42,209 bases of DNA from an uncultured Granulosicoccaceae bacterium. Lineage in GTDB: Bacteria > Pseudomonadota > Gammaproteobacteria > Granulosicoccales > Granulosicoccaceae. The notes below the pieces were generated by a model. That model worked only from the letters and a program-made list of their open reading frames with translations. It had not been told where the DNA came from and did not search any database. This document shows positions 1-9,909 of the stretch, in pieces (within the stretch, counting starts at the first letter, position 1; each line of letters begins with the position of its first letter). A program made the position numbers and the translations under genes. Where the stretch lies: contig CAKZUP010000014.1 in assembly GCA_937922945.1 (NCBI GenBank), positions 1 to 42,209 of the forward strand. The letters run 5' to 3'.

Positions 1-1126
1 AACCGAAATTCCGAACTTCGACGATTTAGGTTTACCAGAAATTCTCAAAGACGTGATTACAGCCAAAAACGGACTGGTGCTGTTTGTTGGCGGGACAGGC
101 TCTGGCAAATCTACATCTCTGGCCGCACTTATCGACCATCGAAACAAGGCACGTGGCGGGCATATAATTACCATTGAAGATCCCGTTGAATATGTGCATC
201 AACATAAGAAATGTATTGTTAATCAACGCGAAGTTGGTGTGGACACATTAAGTTTTCACGATGCGTTGAAAAACACACTAAGACAAGCGCCCGACGTTAT
301 CCTGATTGGTGAAATTCGCGACAGAGAGACAATGGAACATGCACTGGCATTCGCTGAAACAGGTCATCTGGCTATTTCCACTTTGCACGCGAACAATGCC
401 AATCAAGCGCTCGACAGAATTATCAACTTCTTCCCCGAAGAGCGTAAAGCGCAACTACTTCATGATATCGGAAACAACATCCGCGCTTTTGTATCTCAAA
501 GACTGATTCCAACAGTGGATGGTAAGCGATGCGCTGCCATCGAGATCATGCTGGGTTCACACACAATCAAGCAAATGATCATGAAAGGTGAACTCTCTGA
601 TATCAAAGAGGCGATGTTGAAATCAGAAAACATGGGTATGAAAACCTTCGACAGCGCTCTATACGATCTTGTGCAATGTGGCAAGATTAGCGAAGAAGAG
701 GCCATGAAGTTTGCTGACTCTGCAAACAATCTACGCTTGCGCCTCAAACTAACCCGGAAAGATGGCGACGAAGAGGAAGACGAGTCTGAACTCATGTTAC
801 GGAATCAACTTCCAAGCGCGGCCGCCAACAATGACTCTAACAAGGCCGCCCCAGATGACGAGGAAGGCGCTGATGCGGAGTCCGATCTCGCCGCAGATGA
901 GGCCAAGAAAGCTGAAGCTGCCGCCCGCGTAGCTGAGATCAAGGCTGCCATGGAAGCAAAGATGGCTGGAAACGCACCACCGGCAGCCCCAGCTGCGGCC
1001 GCACCCAAAGACGACGCCTTATTCGGCCTCTCTTTAGAACCTGAAGCCGAAGAGCAAGAAGAACAACCAGGCGATGAGCTTGACGAACATGGGCTGCCAA
1101 AGCCAGGAATGGGCATGATCGGGTAG
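1..1126 (+). CDS. pilU: PilU-type twitching motility ATPase, 5' end missing
   Basis: The reading frame is open from base 2, so the start lies left of the window. The visible part carries Walker A (GGTGSGKST, bases about 89-115), the Asp box, Walker B (DVILIGEIRD) and the His box followed by NANQALDRIINFFPEE, which is the PilU rather than the PilT version of this stretch. These hexameric ATPases sit at the inner face of the type IV pilus machine and drive pilus retraction; PilU works together with PilT. After the normal C-terminal helices (to about base 760) there is an unusual tail of about 120 residues, very rich in Ala, Glu and Asp with scattered Pro, ending in GMGMIG. Ordinary PilU proteins end at about 380 residues, so this one is clearly extended. 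pilT, the usual upstream neighbour, would lie outside the window. Confidence 0.9.
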   Translation, partial: TEIPNFDDLGLPEILKDVITAKNGLVLFVGGTGSGKSTSLAALIDHRNKARGGHIITIEDPVEYVHQHKKCIVNQREVGVDTLSFHDALKNTLRQAPDVILIGEIRDRETMEHALAFAETGHLAISTLHANNANQALDRIINFFPEERKAQLLHDIGNNIRAFVSQRLIPTVDGKRCAAIEIMLGSHTIKQMIMKGELSDIKEAMLKSENMGMKTFDSALYDLVQCGKISEEEAMKFADSANNLRLRLKLTRKDGDEEEDESELMLRNQLPSAAANNDSNKAAPDDEEGADAESDLAADEAKKAEAAARVAEIKAAMEAKMAGNAPPAAPAAAAPKDDALFGLSLEPEAEEQEEQPGDELDEHGLPKPGMGMIG

Positions 1127-1168
1127 AATTTTACACCCAGATTTATCAAGAGGCTTTATCCTTACAGG

Positions 1169-2509
1169 GTGAGCCTCGAAACCGAAAACAATAAACATGA
1201 ACTAACCCCACCCCGCACCGGGGTTCGGTTTATTCACACTGCCGATTTACACCTTGACTCACCACTGCGCTCATTAGCGCTGCGCGATCCCGCGCTTGCC
1301 CAGCTTGTCGAAACAGCGACCCGCACAACACTAATACGTATTGTCGACCTGTGTATCGACGAAGCCGTCGATGCCCTGCTTATTGCTGGTGATCTGTACG
1401 ATAGCGATCAAAACAGCATGCACACCGCAGCATTACTGATTAACCAGATGCGTCGACTCCAAAAAGCAGATATAGCAGTATTTATTATTCGTGGGAATCA
1501 CGATTCGCAGGCAGCTATTACGAAACGGCTTTCTCTACCCGACAACGTGCATGTTTTTAACACGCGTGGTGAAAGCGTGAAACTGCCCAATACCAATGCC
1601 ATAATTCATGGAATAAGTTTTGGAAAAAAACATATTCCCGAATCACTGTTACCCAAATTTGCTCAACCGCTAGCCGATCATATTAACATTGGCATGTTGC
1701 ATACCAGCCTGAATGGCAGCGCTCAACATGATGAATACGCGCCCTGCACTGTTACTGAACTCGATGAGTTTGGTTATGCCTATTGGGCGCTCGGCCATAT
1801 TCATAAGCGCAGCGTGCAAGGCAAAGAGACCACAATCGTTATGCCGGGCATTCCTCAAGGTCGGGACGTCGGCGAAACCGGGCCCGGCACGATTAGCCTG
1901 GTTTGTATCAACGATGAAGACGACAAAGGGGATGCGCAATCTATACACATTGAAACCCATGTCGTTGGGCCTGCACAGTTTGAACTAATTGAAATTAATC
2001 TTAGCCCATTCAAAGAATGGAACGAGGCAATAAATTTTATTCAGGACAAGCTAAAAGAACTGAGAAACAAGTCCTTTGCAGATCAATTAATTGTAAGAAT
2101 CAGACTGGTTGGTACAACCAGCTTGCATTTCAAATTAATACGCGACAACGATTTATTAGTCGAAGTACTCAAAGAATATTGTAATGAGCTTGGAAATCTG
2201 TGGATAGAAAAATTACAATGCGACACCCAAACGGCAGACAGTAACAACCAAGTTTCAACAAATCACGACGCCTTGCCAGATTTATCCAACATTATCGAAA
2301 ACAATGTCATGGGGTCTGCTCTTGCACGCCAACAAGGGTTAAAAGAAATAGAGCTATTCGTAAAAAAATTACCCTCCGACGTAAAGCATTTGTTCGGTGA
2401 GACAGAACAGCAACGCATCGATATTATCGATAAACTCATGCGCGAAGGCTCCAGCACTCTGTTGCAAAAAATATCATACGGTGACGAATCAGAGAGCACC
2501 GACGCATGA
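1169..2509 (+). CDS. yhaO: YhaO/SbcD-like DNA repair metallophosphoesterase
   Basis: This 446-residue protein has the full calcineurin-type metallophosphoesterase set: DLH at residues 26-28, GDLYD at 74-78, GNHD at 109-112, His178 and GHIH at 209-212. These bind two metal ions in the SbcD/Mre11 nuclease family. The C-terminal half has no motif I recognise. The start is a GTG at 1169, with only a poor ribosome binding site. The next gene encodes a long SMC-like ATPase and overlaps this one by 4 bases (ATGA), the classic arrangement of an SbcD/SbcC-type nuclease pair. By family knowledge the pair processes DNA ends or hairpins. The long N-terminal lead before the first motif and the partner without a zinc hook favour the YhaO/YhaN branch over true SbcD. 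Confidence 0.85.
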   Translation: MSLETENNKHELTPPRTGVRFIHTADLHLDSPLRSLALRDPALAQLVETATRTTLIRIVDLCIDEAVDALLIAGDLYDSDQNSMHTAALLINQMRRLQKADIAVFIIRGNHDSQAAITKRLSLPDNVHVFNTRGESVKLPNTNAIIHGISFGKKHIPESLLPKFAQPLADHINIGMLHTSLNGSAQHDEYAPCTVTELDEFGYAYWALGHIHKRSVQGKETTIVMPGIPQGRDVGETGPGTISLVCINDEDDKGDAQSIHIETHVVGPAQFELIEINLSPFKEWNEAINFIQDKLKELRNKSFADQLIVRIRLVGTTSLHFKLIRDNDLLVEVLKEYCNELGNLWIEKLQCDTQTADSNNQVSTNHDALPDLSNIIENNVMGSALARQQGLKEIELFVKKLPSDVKHLFGETEQQRIDIIDKLMREGSSTLLQKISYGDESESTDA

Positions 2510-5500
2510 GACTTAGCAAGCTCCATCTTGCCCGCTATGGCCACTTCACCGATTACAAACTGGATTTTGGTGAATCGGCTGACACCACAGATTTGCATTT
2601 AGTTTATGGCGAAAACGAAGCCGGAAAATCAACCACGTTATCAGCCATAGTGGATCTGTTATTCGGTATGCTCAAACAAAGCCCCTATAATTTTGTTCAC
2701 AATTACAAGACGATGGAGATCGGTGCAACACTTCATCAGAATGGACACTCTATAGATGTAAAACGTTTCAAAACTCGATTAACCGACAGTGACAACCAAT
2801 CTCTGGCGACTAGTATTATCGACACACACGGACTAAACAGGGATGATTTCCAATCACGCTTCAGCTTCGACGAAAAAACACTAAATGAAGGTGGTGAAGC
2901 GATTCTGAATAATAATGGCGACCTGGGTGCCGCACTATTTTCCGCAACGTCTGGCATATCAGATTTCACATCGACACTTGCAAATTTAACAGCCGCTGCA
3001 AACGACTTTTACGAACCTGCAAAACAAAAAGGAAAAACACTTTTTAGTCTCAAAGACGAGCTGGCTGATATTGATTTACAACGCAAGGAGCTGGACGTCA
3101 ATGCAAGCTATTGGTCGAAACAGGAACAACTTGCCGCGGATCATAAGTCACGATACGATGAATTTAGCGATATAGCCTATAAACGAAAAAAGCAGTTGGA
3201 TGAACTCACCAGACAACGACAGGCAGTTCATATTGCTCATCGATACCACGCATTGAAGAGCATTATCGCAACAACGAACAAACCTCTACCCATCGTACCC
3301 CCGTCATGGCACAGTACCGCAAAGTCTCTTATTCAACAGCACCTACGCCAGCAAGCTCAACATCAACAACTTGAAAGTCAACAGCACGCTATAGCAAAAC
3401 AGAAGACGCAACTAACCGTTGATGACAACATACTTTCAATTGGACCATCAATTGAGGCACTTAGAGCTGAACGAGCGCTATATGATCAACGATCGCGTGA
3501 TATACAGGACTTGCTATCAGATAAGGAGTTGTTGCTAAGCAAAAAGAAACAGCTTCAGCGCATACAAAACGACATTATTCCCGATAGCGATTTCTACGCA
3601 TTACGTGCCGACACATTGCTTTCCAATACGCAGATAAATGAACTGCGAGCACATCTGTCAACGCAATCAGAAATTTTAACGGCCCTGACTATAGCTGAAC
3701 AAGAACAAACCAACACCGCCAGTGAGCTTGAGCGACTCGATTTTGATGAATCTGAAAAACCAACCAACACGACTATACTCAGCAATTACCTGTCAGCCAG
3801 CCAAGACAGGGCACTCCATATCAGGCTGGAGCAACTTAACGAGCAGCTAGCCGAAACCAATACCAGCCTTGACACTCAATTGGCTAAGCTGAACCCTTGG
3901 CGAGGTGATGCAGATAAATTATTGAGTTCATCAATGCCATCAAGAGAAAACCTGGCTGAGATTGACAAAACAACGCAACAGCTTATTCATACCATTGAGC
4001 AGCGCGAGAGCAACATAGATCAGCTTAATGCGGAGCTTCAGTCTCTACAGGAAGAGCGGTTAAGATCTGAAACCAACAATGCCCAAAATGATTTTCTTGA
4101 CGCACGCAGCGACAGGGATGTTGCGTGGAAAAGTCACACTGAATCACTTGACGCCAACGCCGATCAGAACGTTCTACAAAAAACAGCAAGAGACTATGCG
4201 CTAAAGCAACAAGAACTGGACCAGACTACCGATAGGGCACTAGCCGACGCTATGAGCCGTGGCGAGCAGCAAGTACAACAAAACCGCTACACCAGTCTTG
4301 TGTCTGCGATTAAGAAGCTTAATGAAACATTAGATCATGACAAGAAGCAACTCAAATCAGTTAAATCCGCCACGTCTGATATTGCTAACTCATTGGGTCT
4401 TGATGAACGTTCCCACCCAAAAGAAATAATTGATTGGCTCACGCTTCGCGACTTAGCCCTGGAAACAATTCACAAACGCAACAAACTACAAGTAGAAATA
4501 GGCGAAGTAGAAGTTGCGTCTCAGTCTGAGTCCAGACGTTTAAAGGATTTAATAATCGGTATCGATGAAAGTGCTTCCAGCGTGCTTTCGGACATGACCA
4601 GCCCAGCAGAAGTCATTGCGCTTGCACAATCTGTATTAACTGTACAACAGGATAAAAATGCAGCATTAATCCAGCAACAAGAAAAATTATCGTCTTTACA
4701 TAAAAGCAACGCGTTTCGACAGAGAGAGTATTCCGTAGCAAAAGAAAAATTTTCCAACTGGGAGTCACAATGGCAGAAACTAACTCAGGAGACACCAATA
4801 CACCAACGTGACATTAACCATGCAGCCGAGCTATTGGACGCTTATCAGGAACTAAATAGCTTGCAGGTTCGACTCACCGAAAAAGAAAGTCGCATCAATG
4901 CATTAGAATCGAGCCAAATTCGCTTTACCGAAGAGTCGATAAAGATTTTAAAATCCCTCAAGCGCGATTGTGAACCGTTTACAACACAATTGCTCGATAA
5001 GTTGTTTTCAGACTACGACAATGAAACTGAACGTCAAGCAAACATTAAATTGCTCACTCAGCGTGAGGATGAACTTACAGCAGAGCTAAATACACTTAAA
5101 ACTGATTCGCTACCCGTATCAACCCAACTCGACACTATGCGCGAAAAGTGCGGTGTTGAAGACACTTCCGAGCTGGAAACCACGCTAGAGCAAATTAAAG
5201 AACAAACGGCCCAGCAGGAGCAACTCGCCGGATACGAAAAAGACCTGATGGCCATATTGCGTTCAGACTCAGCCAAAGACGCTATAGGGCAATTGACTCA
5301 ACTAGACGAACCAGGCCTGTCTGCTCAAATTGAAGGCCTGGAGAAAGATGTCGAGCAGGACAACAATCGACTGGCTGAACTACACCACGAATATCGAAAG
5401 ATACAAGACGAACTGGACACGTTCAATTCCAATGCAACTGTTGCACAGTTAAGCCAGAAACGCCAAAACCTGTTGCTCAGCCTTGAAGCACAGGCGATAG

Positions 5501-6009
5501 AGACCATGCGGGTAAGACTTGGCAAAATCGCCATAGAACAAGGCGTGCGACATTTTCGTGAACAACATAGAAGCAGCATGTTAGATAACGCCAAAAGAGC
5601 CTTTGTGGCTATCACCTGCGGTGGCTATATCGATCTAACAACGCAGCCTGGCAAGAAAAACAACAGTGAAGATCTGGTTGGAATAAAAGATACCGGGCAA
5701 TCGACTCTGGCCAGCGACATGTCAACCGGTACGCGAGCGCAGCTTTACTTAGCGTTACGTATTGCCGCTTATCAGGATTATTGTAAAACGCGTGAACCCT
5801 TACCGTTTGTTGCTGACGATATTATGGAATCGTTCGACGAACAGCGAACACAAGCCACGCTGGTGTTACTCAATGATATGGCAAAACAAGGACAAATTAT
5901 TTATCTAACTCACCACAGACACGTGCTGGAGATTGCAAAAGATACGCTGAAGGGCAAAGTGAAAATACATGAGCTACCACGGCGCTCATTTGCCGTGGTA
6001 GATACTTAG
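2506..6009 (+). CDS. yhaN: YhaN/SbcC-like AAA ATPase with long coiled coil
   Basis: This 1167-residue SMC-like ATPase has an N-terminal AAA_23-type head with Walker A GENEAGKST (residues 35-43). A very long Gln/Glu/Leu/Lys-rich coiled-coil region follows (roughly 180-1030). The C-terminal half-site has a signature-like STGTRAQ (1073-1079) and a Walker B LPFVADDIMESFD (1099-1111). I find no CxxC zinc hook in the coiled coil, which separates it from classical SbcC/Rad50 and points to the YhaN type. It overlaps the upstream phosphoesterase gene by 4 bases, so the two are surely co-translated as ATPase and nuclease of one complex. The last codons form a terminator-like hairpin. DNA-end processing or repair is inferred from the family. 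Confidence 0.87.
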   Translation: MRLSKLHLARYGHFTDYKLDFGESADTTDLHLVYGENEAGKSTTLSAIVDLLFGMLKQSPYNFVHNYKTMEIGATLHQNGHSIDVKRFKTRLTDSDNQSLATSIIDTHGLNRDDFQSRFSFDEKTLNEGGEAILNNNGDLGAALFSATSGISDFTSTLANLTAAANDFYEPAKQKGKTLFSLKDELADIDLQRKELDVNASYWSKQEQLAADHKSRYDEFSDIAYKRKKQLDELTRQRQAVHIAHRYHALKSIIATTNKPLPIVPPSWHSTAKSLIQQHLRQQAQHQQLESQQHAIAKQKTQLTVDDNILSIGPSIEALRAERALYDQRSRDIQDLLSDKELLLSKKKQLQRIQNDIIPDSDFYALRADTLLSNTQINELRAHLSTQSEILTALTIAEQEQTNTASELERLDFDESEKPTNTTILSNYLSASQDRALHIRLEQLNEQLAETNTSLDTQLAKLNPWRGDADKLLSSSMPSRENLAEIDKTTQQLIHTIEQRESNIDQLNAELQSLQEERLRSETNNAQNDFLDARSDRDVAWKSHTESLDANADQNVLQKTARDYALKQQELDQTTDRALADAMSRGEQQVQQNRYTSLVSAIKKLNETLDHDKKQLKSVKSATSDIANSLGLDERSHPKEIIDWLTLRDLALETIHKRNKLQVEIGEVEVASQSESRRLKDLIIGIDESASSVLSDMTSPAEVIALAQSVLTVQQDKNAALIQQQEKLSSLHKSNAFRQREYSVAKEKFSNWESQWQKLTQETPIHQRDINHAAELLDAYQELNSLQVRLTEKESRINALESSQIRFTEESIKILKSLKRDCEPFTTQLLDKLFSDYDNETERQANIKLLTQREDELTAELNTLKTDSLPVSTQLDTMREKCGVEDTSELETTLEQIKEQTAQQEQLAGYEKDLMAILRSDSAKDAIGQLTQLDEPGLSAQIEGLEKDVEQDNNRLAELHHEYRKIQDELDTFNSNATVAQLSQKRQNLLLSLEAQAIETMRVRLGKIAIEQGVRHFREQHRSSMLDNAKRAFVAITCGGYIDLTTQPGKKNNSEDLVGIKDTGQSTLASDMSTGTRAQLYLALRIAAYQDYCKTREPLPFVADDIMESFDEQRTQATLVLLNDMAKQGQIIYLTHHRHVLEIAKDTLKGKVKIHELPRRSFAVVDT

Positions 6010-6018
6010 TTTTGTTTC
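5974..6018 (+). terminator. Terminator-like hairpin inside the 3' end of yhaN
   Basis: A perfect 10-bp stem (CTACCACGGC at 5974-5983, GCCGTGGTAG at 5992-6001) encloses an 8-base loop. A T-rich stretch around the stop codon follows (TTAGTTTTGTTT). The stem therefore lies in coding sequence, and the T-run starts a few bases late. The opposing liv operon ends just beyond, at 6052. It probably ends yhaON transcription. Confidence 0.6.
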
Positions 6019-6051
6019 GAGCAGAGAAAAAAGATATACAAAAAAGTAATG

Positions 6052-6837
6052 CTAAATGGCGAGGTAATCGTGTCGTAACTGCTCGTTATCCAACACTTCT
6101 TGTGCACTTCCTCTAAAGGCAATTTCCCCAGTATCGAGAATAAGCGCACGATCGGCAAGCTTTAACGCTGCAACCGCATTTTGCTCAACGAGTATGGTGG
6201 TTATTCCATCATTCTTAACTTCCAGCAACGCACGCTCGATATCATGACGTACTACCGGCGCTAAACCTTCATAAGGCTCATCGAGCAGCAGTAGTTTTAT
6301 GTCACGCGCCAGCGCTCGGCCGATGGCCAACATTTGCTGCTCGCCACCAGACAAGGTTATGCCTTCTTGCTTGCGGCGTTCTTTGAGGCGAGGAAACAGA
6401 TCATAGATGCGCTCGTAATCCCAACCGGGCTCACCGTCTATCCGAGCCAGGTCAAGATTTTCTTCCACGCTTAAGCCGGGAATAATTCGACGATCTTCCG
6501 GTACTAATTGAACGCCTGCCAACGCAGCTTCAAAGTCTTTTTTATCGTGCAGTGTGGTCCCGCAGAGATAAATCTCCCCAGAGCGCAGTTCCGGCTCATC
6601 TGCACGCGCAATTGCGCGCAGGGTGGATGATTTACCAGCCCCGTTTCGACCCAGCAATGCCACAATTTGCCCTTCTGCAATATCAAACGATATATCCTGA
6701 ACAATGTAGCTATCGCCGTAGTACGCGTTGAGGTTTTTAACGCTGAAATAACTTTCCGCGCCAGATGACTCTTTTGTTGCCAGCTGGTTTTCTACAGCGT
6801 GGGCCTCTGCAACTATGCCCGTATTCTGGGTGTTCAT
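6052..6837 (-). CDS. livF: Liv-type ABC transporter ATPase (LivF-like)
   Basis: This is a 261-residue ABC ATPase with Walker A GRNGAGKS (63-70), signature LSGGE (162-166) and Walker B LLLLDEP (182-188). The following YEGLAPVV and the overall length fit the second ATPase (LivF) of branched-chain amino acid type importers. The first 30 residues are an extra N-terminal lead not usual in LivF. It is the last gene of a five-gene minus-strand operon, overlaps livG by 4 bases (ATGA) and has a good ribosome binding site (GAGAGGAGC) inside the end of livG. It energises uptake at the cytoplasmic face of the inner membrane. The substrate cannot be read from the ATPase; related systems carry amino acids, urea, amides or aromatic acids. 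Confidence 0.88.
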   Translation of the reverse strand: MNTQNTGIVAEAHAVENQLATKESSGAESYFSVKNLNAYYGDSYIVQDISFDIAEGQIVALLGRNGAGKSSTLRAIARADEPELRSGEIYLCGTTLHDKKDFEAALAGVQLVPEDRRIIPGLSVEENLDLARIDGEPGWDYERIYDLFPRLKERRKQEGITLSGGEQQMLAIGRALARDIKLLLLDEPYEGLAPVVRHDIERALLEVKNDGITTILVEQNAVAALKLADRALILDTGEIAFRGSAQEVLDNEQLRHDYLAI

Positions 6838-7595
6838 ACTTGCTCCTCTCCCAAATAGGCTTCTTTAACTCGCGGGTCTGCCTTAACTTCATCCGGCGTT
6901 CCCTGACAAATAATTTTGCCACCAGCCAACACCGAGATTCGATCGGCCAGTGAGAACACAACGTGCATGTCATGCTCAATAATCACGTTGGTCATGCCAG
7001 TGGCTTTTATGGTCTTCAACAGTTCAATGGTTGAATTGGTATCGTGACGTGCCATACCAGCGGTTGGCTCGTCGAGCAATAGTAACCTTGGCTCCTGAGA
7101 TAATCCCATTGCCAACTCAAGCCGACGCTTATCACCACGAGATAAACTACTGGCATCATAGTCCAGCATATTTCCCAAGCCTAAGTTACTGAGTATTTCC
7201 GATGCCTTGTCACGCACGGATTTTTCACCGGAGAAACGTCTAAACCAGTTTAATTTAAAGCTACCGTCTCGTTTAGCCAATATCGGCACCATCACATTTT
7301 CCAAAATGGTCAGATCAGGGAAAATCTCTGGCGTTTGGAACACACGAACCACACCAAGCTGATTAATTTGATGAGGCAACTTACCAGTCAAGTTTTCACC
7401 ATCAAAAACCACGTGACCAGAATCAGGCTTTAGCCTGCCGATACACACATTCAATAAGGTAGATTTGCCAGCACCATTAGGACCGATAATGGCATGCGTC
7501 TCCCCTTCCCTGACGGTTAAGTCGATATCACTTAACGCATGCAGGCCAGCAAAGCTTTTATGCACATCTGCAACGTGCAATACAACGTTATCCAT
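6834..7595 (-). CDS. livG: Liv-type ABC transporter ATPase (LivG-like)
   Basis: This ATPase has 253 residues when started at the ATG at 7595 ([10 protein letters not shown]). An in-frame upstream extension to 7718 would run through the end of livM and adds non-conserved sequence. Walker A is GPNGAGKS (38-45), the signature is [10 protein letters not shown] (151-160; this RGD variant is normal for LivG relatives) and Walker B is [11 protein letters not shown]. The gene overlaps the end of livM by 8 bases and the start of livF by 4, so it is tightly coupled. It pairs with LivF as the asymmetric ATPase dimer of the importer. Confidence 0.88.
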   Translation of the reverse strand: MDNVVLHVADVHKSFAGLHALSDIDLTVREGETHAIIGPNGAGKSTLLNVCIGRLKPDSGHVVFDGENLTGKLPHQINQLGVVRVFQTPEIFPDLTILENVMVPILAKRDGSFKLNWFRRFSGEKSVRDKASEILSNLGLGNMLDYDASSLSRGDKRRLELAMGLSQEPRLLLLDEPTAGMARHDTNSTIELLKTIKATGMTNVIIEHDMHVVFSLADRISVLAGGKIICQGTPDEVKADPRVKEAYLGEEQV

Positions 7596-8742
7596 TAGCT
7601 TGGCTCCCTTGCGTGTTAGCCACTGACAGAGGCTCCTTAGGTGCTTTTCCGATACCGAACATGCGCCCCATTCGACGAACACCTTCCATAATTCCACCCG
7701 GCAAGAAAATAACAACAATCATAAACACCAGACCTAATGTTAAGTGCCAACTCTTGCCAACAAACATGCTCGAGACAGAAACCATGATATCGGCCAAGCC
7801 CTCGGGCAAGAACGCGAATACTTCCTGAAGTTCAGACTTATTGAAAGAGGAAAAAATATTCTCGAAGTACTTTATAAGTGCCGCACCGAGTACTGGCCCA
7901 ATAAGTGTTCCTACACCACCCAGTATGGTCATGAGCACAACTTCGCCTGATGCTGTCCATTGCATGCGTTCAGCACCGGCTAGTGGATCAGTTACCGCCA
8001 TAAGGCCACCGGCCAAGCCTGCATACATACCAGAAATAACGAACGCCCATAACAAGTAAGGCCGAGTATTAAAACCGGTATAAGCCATGCGCGTCTGGTT
8101 TGACTTTATCGCCTTTAGCATCATGCCAAATGGAGAACGAGTAATGCGCAACGCGATAAAAAATCCAATGATCAGGATGACTGCACAAAAGTAAAAGCCT
8201 GGCATACCAGTTGTTGCAACGCCGAAGATATTCGGCAACGGCAAGCTGTTTGTCGCTTCAATGCCCGCCGCTCTGTCCAAGATACGCGGGTCGGCCAAAT
8301 TAAGCTGCAGACCTGTTTCACCATTGGTTATCGGCATCAGTACCGAATAGGCCAGGTTATAAGACATTTGCGCGAACGCGAGAGTCAGGATTGAAAAATA
8401 GATCCCTGAGCGACGCAAACTAACAAAACCAATTAAAAACGCGAATATACCGGCGATGATTATTGAGAATATAACCGCAGGTATAACATTCATGGTAAGC
8501 AGCTTGTACGACCAAAGCGCAGCATAAGAACCTGCCCCAAGAAAGGCCGCATGACCAAACGAGAGGTAGCCTGTTAACCCGAACAGAATGTTAAAGCCGA
8601 TTGCGAAGATGCCAAATATGGCGAATCGTTGCATAAGGTCCGGATAATCTGCACCAAAAGGTTTTAGCCAGATAGGCATTGCCAACACGGCAACGGTAAA
8701 ACACAAAAACAACAGCCAATCAGAAGTAGCGGATTTATTCAT
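7588..8742 (-). CDS. livM: Liv-type ABC transporter permease (LivM-like)
   Basis: This is a 384-residue hydrophobic protein with about ten predicted membrane segments. It has the LivM-type stretch [20 protein letters not shown] near the N-terminus and [14 protein letters not shown] in the EAA-like cytoplasmic loop (around residue 275). The C-terminus is a hydrophilic tail. The ATG at 8742 has a strong ribosome binding site (GGAGGA, 8 bases upstream) lying within the end of livH, only 4 bases away. It forms the membrane channel together with LivH. Confidence 0.9.
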   Translation of the reverse strand: MNKSATSDWLLFLCFTVAVLAMPIWLKPFGADYPDLMQRFAIFGIFAIGFNILFGLTGYLSFGHAAFLGAGSYAALWSYKLLTMNVIPAVIFSIIIAGIFAFLIGFVSLRRSGIYFSILTLAFAQMSYNLAYSVLMPITNGETGLQLNLADPRILDRAAGIEATNSLPLPNIFGVATTGMPGFYFCAVILIIGFFIALRITRSPFGMMLKAIKSNQTRMAYTGFNTRPYLLWAFVISGMYAGLAGGLMAVTDPLAGAERMQWTASGEVVLMTILGGVGTLIGPVLGAALIKYFENIFSSFNKSELQEVFAFLPEGLADIMVSVSSMFVGKSWHLTLGLVFMIVVIFLPGGIMEGVRRMGRMFGIGKAPKEPLSVANTQGSQANG

Positions 8743-8746
8743 CTTA

Positions 8747-9763
8747 TTAGTCCTCCATCACGCCTTTACGGCCCATCAGGCCTCGAGGCAATACCAGAAG
8801 CACAACAACCGCAACCAGATAGATAATGATTTGATCAATGCCCGGTAAGATACTTTTAACTTCGGTCATGGATGCAAATGACTGTAATATGCCTAATAAA
8901 AAGCCTGCCAATACTGCACCGCCCAGAGAACCCATTCCACCCACAACCACGACCACAAACGACAGCACCAGAAAGTCCATGCCGATGTGATAATCCGGGG
9001 GCAGTATTGGTGTGTACATAACGCCTGCTAACCCTGCGACAACAGCCGCCAAGCCGAAGACGATGGAAAATCGCCGCTGTATGTTAATGCCTAACATTCC
9101 AACCATCTCTCGATCTTGCATACCCGCTCTAACTACCATGCCAAAAGTGGTCAGATGCAAGAAAGCAAAGACACCCGCTATTATGAGTAGTGAAAACGCG
9201 AGATAGATAAGACGCCACCACGGATACACAATACCTTCGCCAATGCCTAACATGGCGCTCAGATTTGCACTTCCGGCAAATGCCATTGGAGCGGCTTGAG
9301 GAATCGGGTTAGCACCGTAATAGTGTTTAATAATCTCTTGCACAACAATGGCAAGGCCAAAAGTCACCAGTATTTGATCAGCATGTGGGCGCTTATAGAA
9401 GTGACGAATCAGTCCACGCTCCATCAGTAGCCCTATCATTAGCATGAAGGGTATTGCAACAATGATGGATAACGGGATGGAATAATCCAGTATAACCGGG
9501 CCTATATTAGGAAACTTCGTCTCAAGAATTGGCACCTCTTTATACGCTTCAAATAAGGTCACGCTTTCGTCACGTACTTTAGTCGACGATGACAACACTA
9601 AATTGAACGTCACCGCACAAAACGCACCCAGCATAAACAAGGCACCATGAGCAAAGTTGACTACGCCCAGTGTACCGAACACCAGAGTCAGACCCAGCGC
9701 GATAAGCGCATAAGCCGCGCCTTTATCCAGTCCGTTTAAAATTTGTAGAAGTATGGCGTCCAC
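8747..9763 (-). CDS. livH: Liv-type ABC transporter permease (LivH-like)
   Basis: This 338-residue permease has the LivH signature near its N-terminus ([36 protein letters not shown]) and [21 protein letters not shown] near its C-terminus. It starts at a GTG (9763) with GGAG 7 bases upstream. It stands first after the intergenic terminator that separates it from the binding-protein gene, so its expression probably depends on read-through. A loop of about 30 residues between the first membrane segments (around 60-95) is longer than in E. coli LivH; such insertions are common in the amide/urea-type relatives. Confidence 0.9.
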   Translation of the reverse strand: MDAILLQILNGLDKGAAYALIALGLTLVFGTLGVVNFAHGALFMLGAFCAVTFNLVLSSSTKVRDESVTLFEAYKEVPILETKFPNIGPVILDYSIPLSIIVAIPFMLMIGLLMERGLIRHFYKRPHADQILVTFGLAIVVQEIIKHYYGANPIPQAAPMAFAGSANLSAMLGIGEGIVYPWWRLIYLAFSLLIIAGVFAFLHLTTFGMVVRAGMQDREMVGMLGINIQRRFSIVFGLAAVVAGLAGVMYTPILPPDYHIGMDFLVLSFVVVVVGGMGSLGGAVLAGFLLGILQSFASMTEVKSILPGIDQIIIYLVAVVVLLVLPRGLMGRKGVMED

Positions 9764-9854
9764 GAAAACGCTCCGTTAAGCAGTTGCATCACGCATAGCA
9801 AGGACAAGCCAGTGTCGGCGTTGGCTTTGAAGATCGCAATGAAAATTAAGTGTT

Positions 9855-9887
9855 AAAAAAACCGGCCTGTCTGGATGACAGGCCGGC
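9855..9887 (-). terminator. Rho-independent terminator/attenuator after the binding-protein gene
   Basis: Read on the minus strand, a 10-bp GC-rich stem (CCGGCCTGTC at 9862-9871 pairing with 9877-9886, 5-base loop) is followed by seven T. It lies just after the binding-protein stop codon and before livH. Partial termination here would give more binding protein than permease, as is usual in such operons. Confidence 0.88.
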
Positions 9888-9909
9888 GAATGTAAAACAA
9901 GCGCGTTGC

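Noticed and set aside
4600..4900. Possible zinc hook in the YhaN coiled coil
   Set aside because: No CxxC pair could be found in the coiled coil, so an SbcC/Rad50-type hook is not present.
7596..7718. N-terminal extension of livG
   Set aside because: It lies wholly inside livM; the ATG at 7595 matches the family's usual start.
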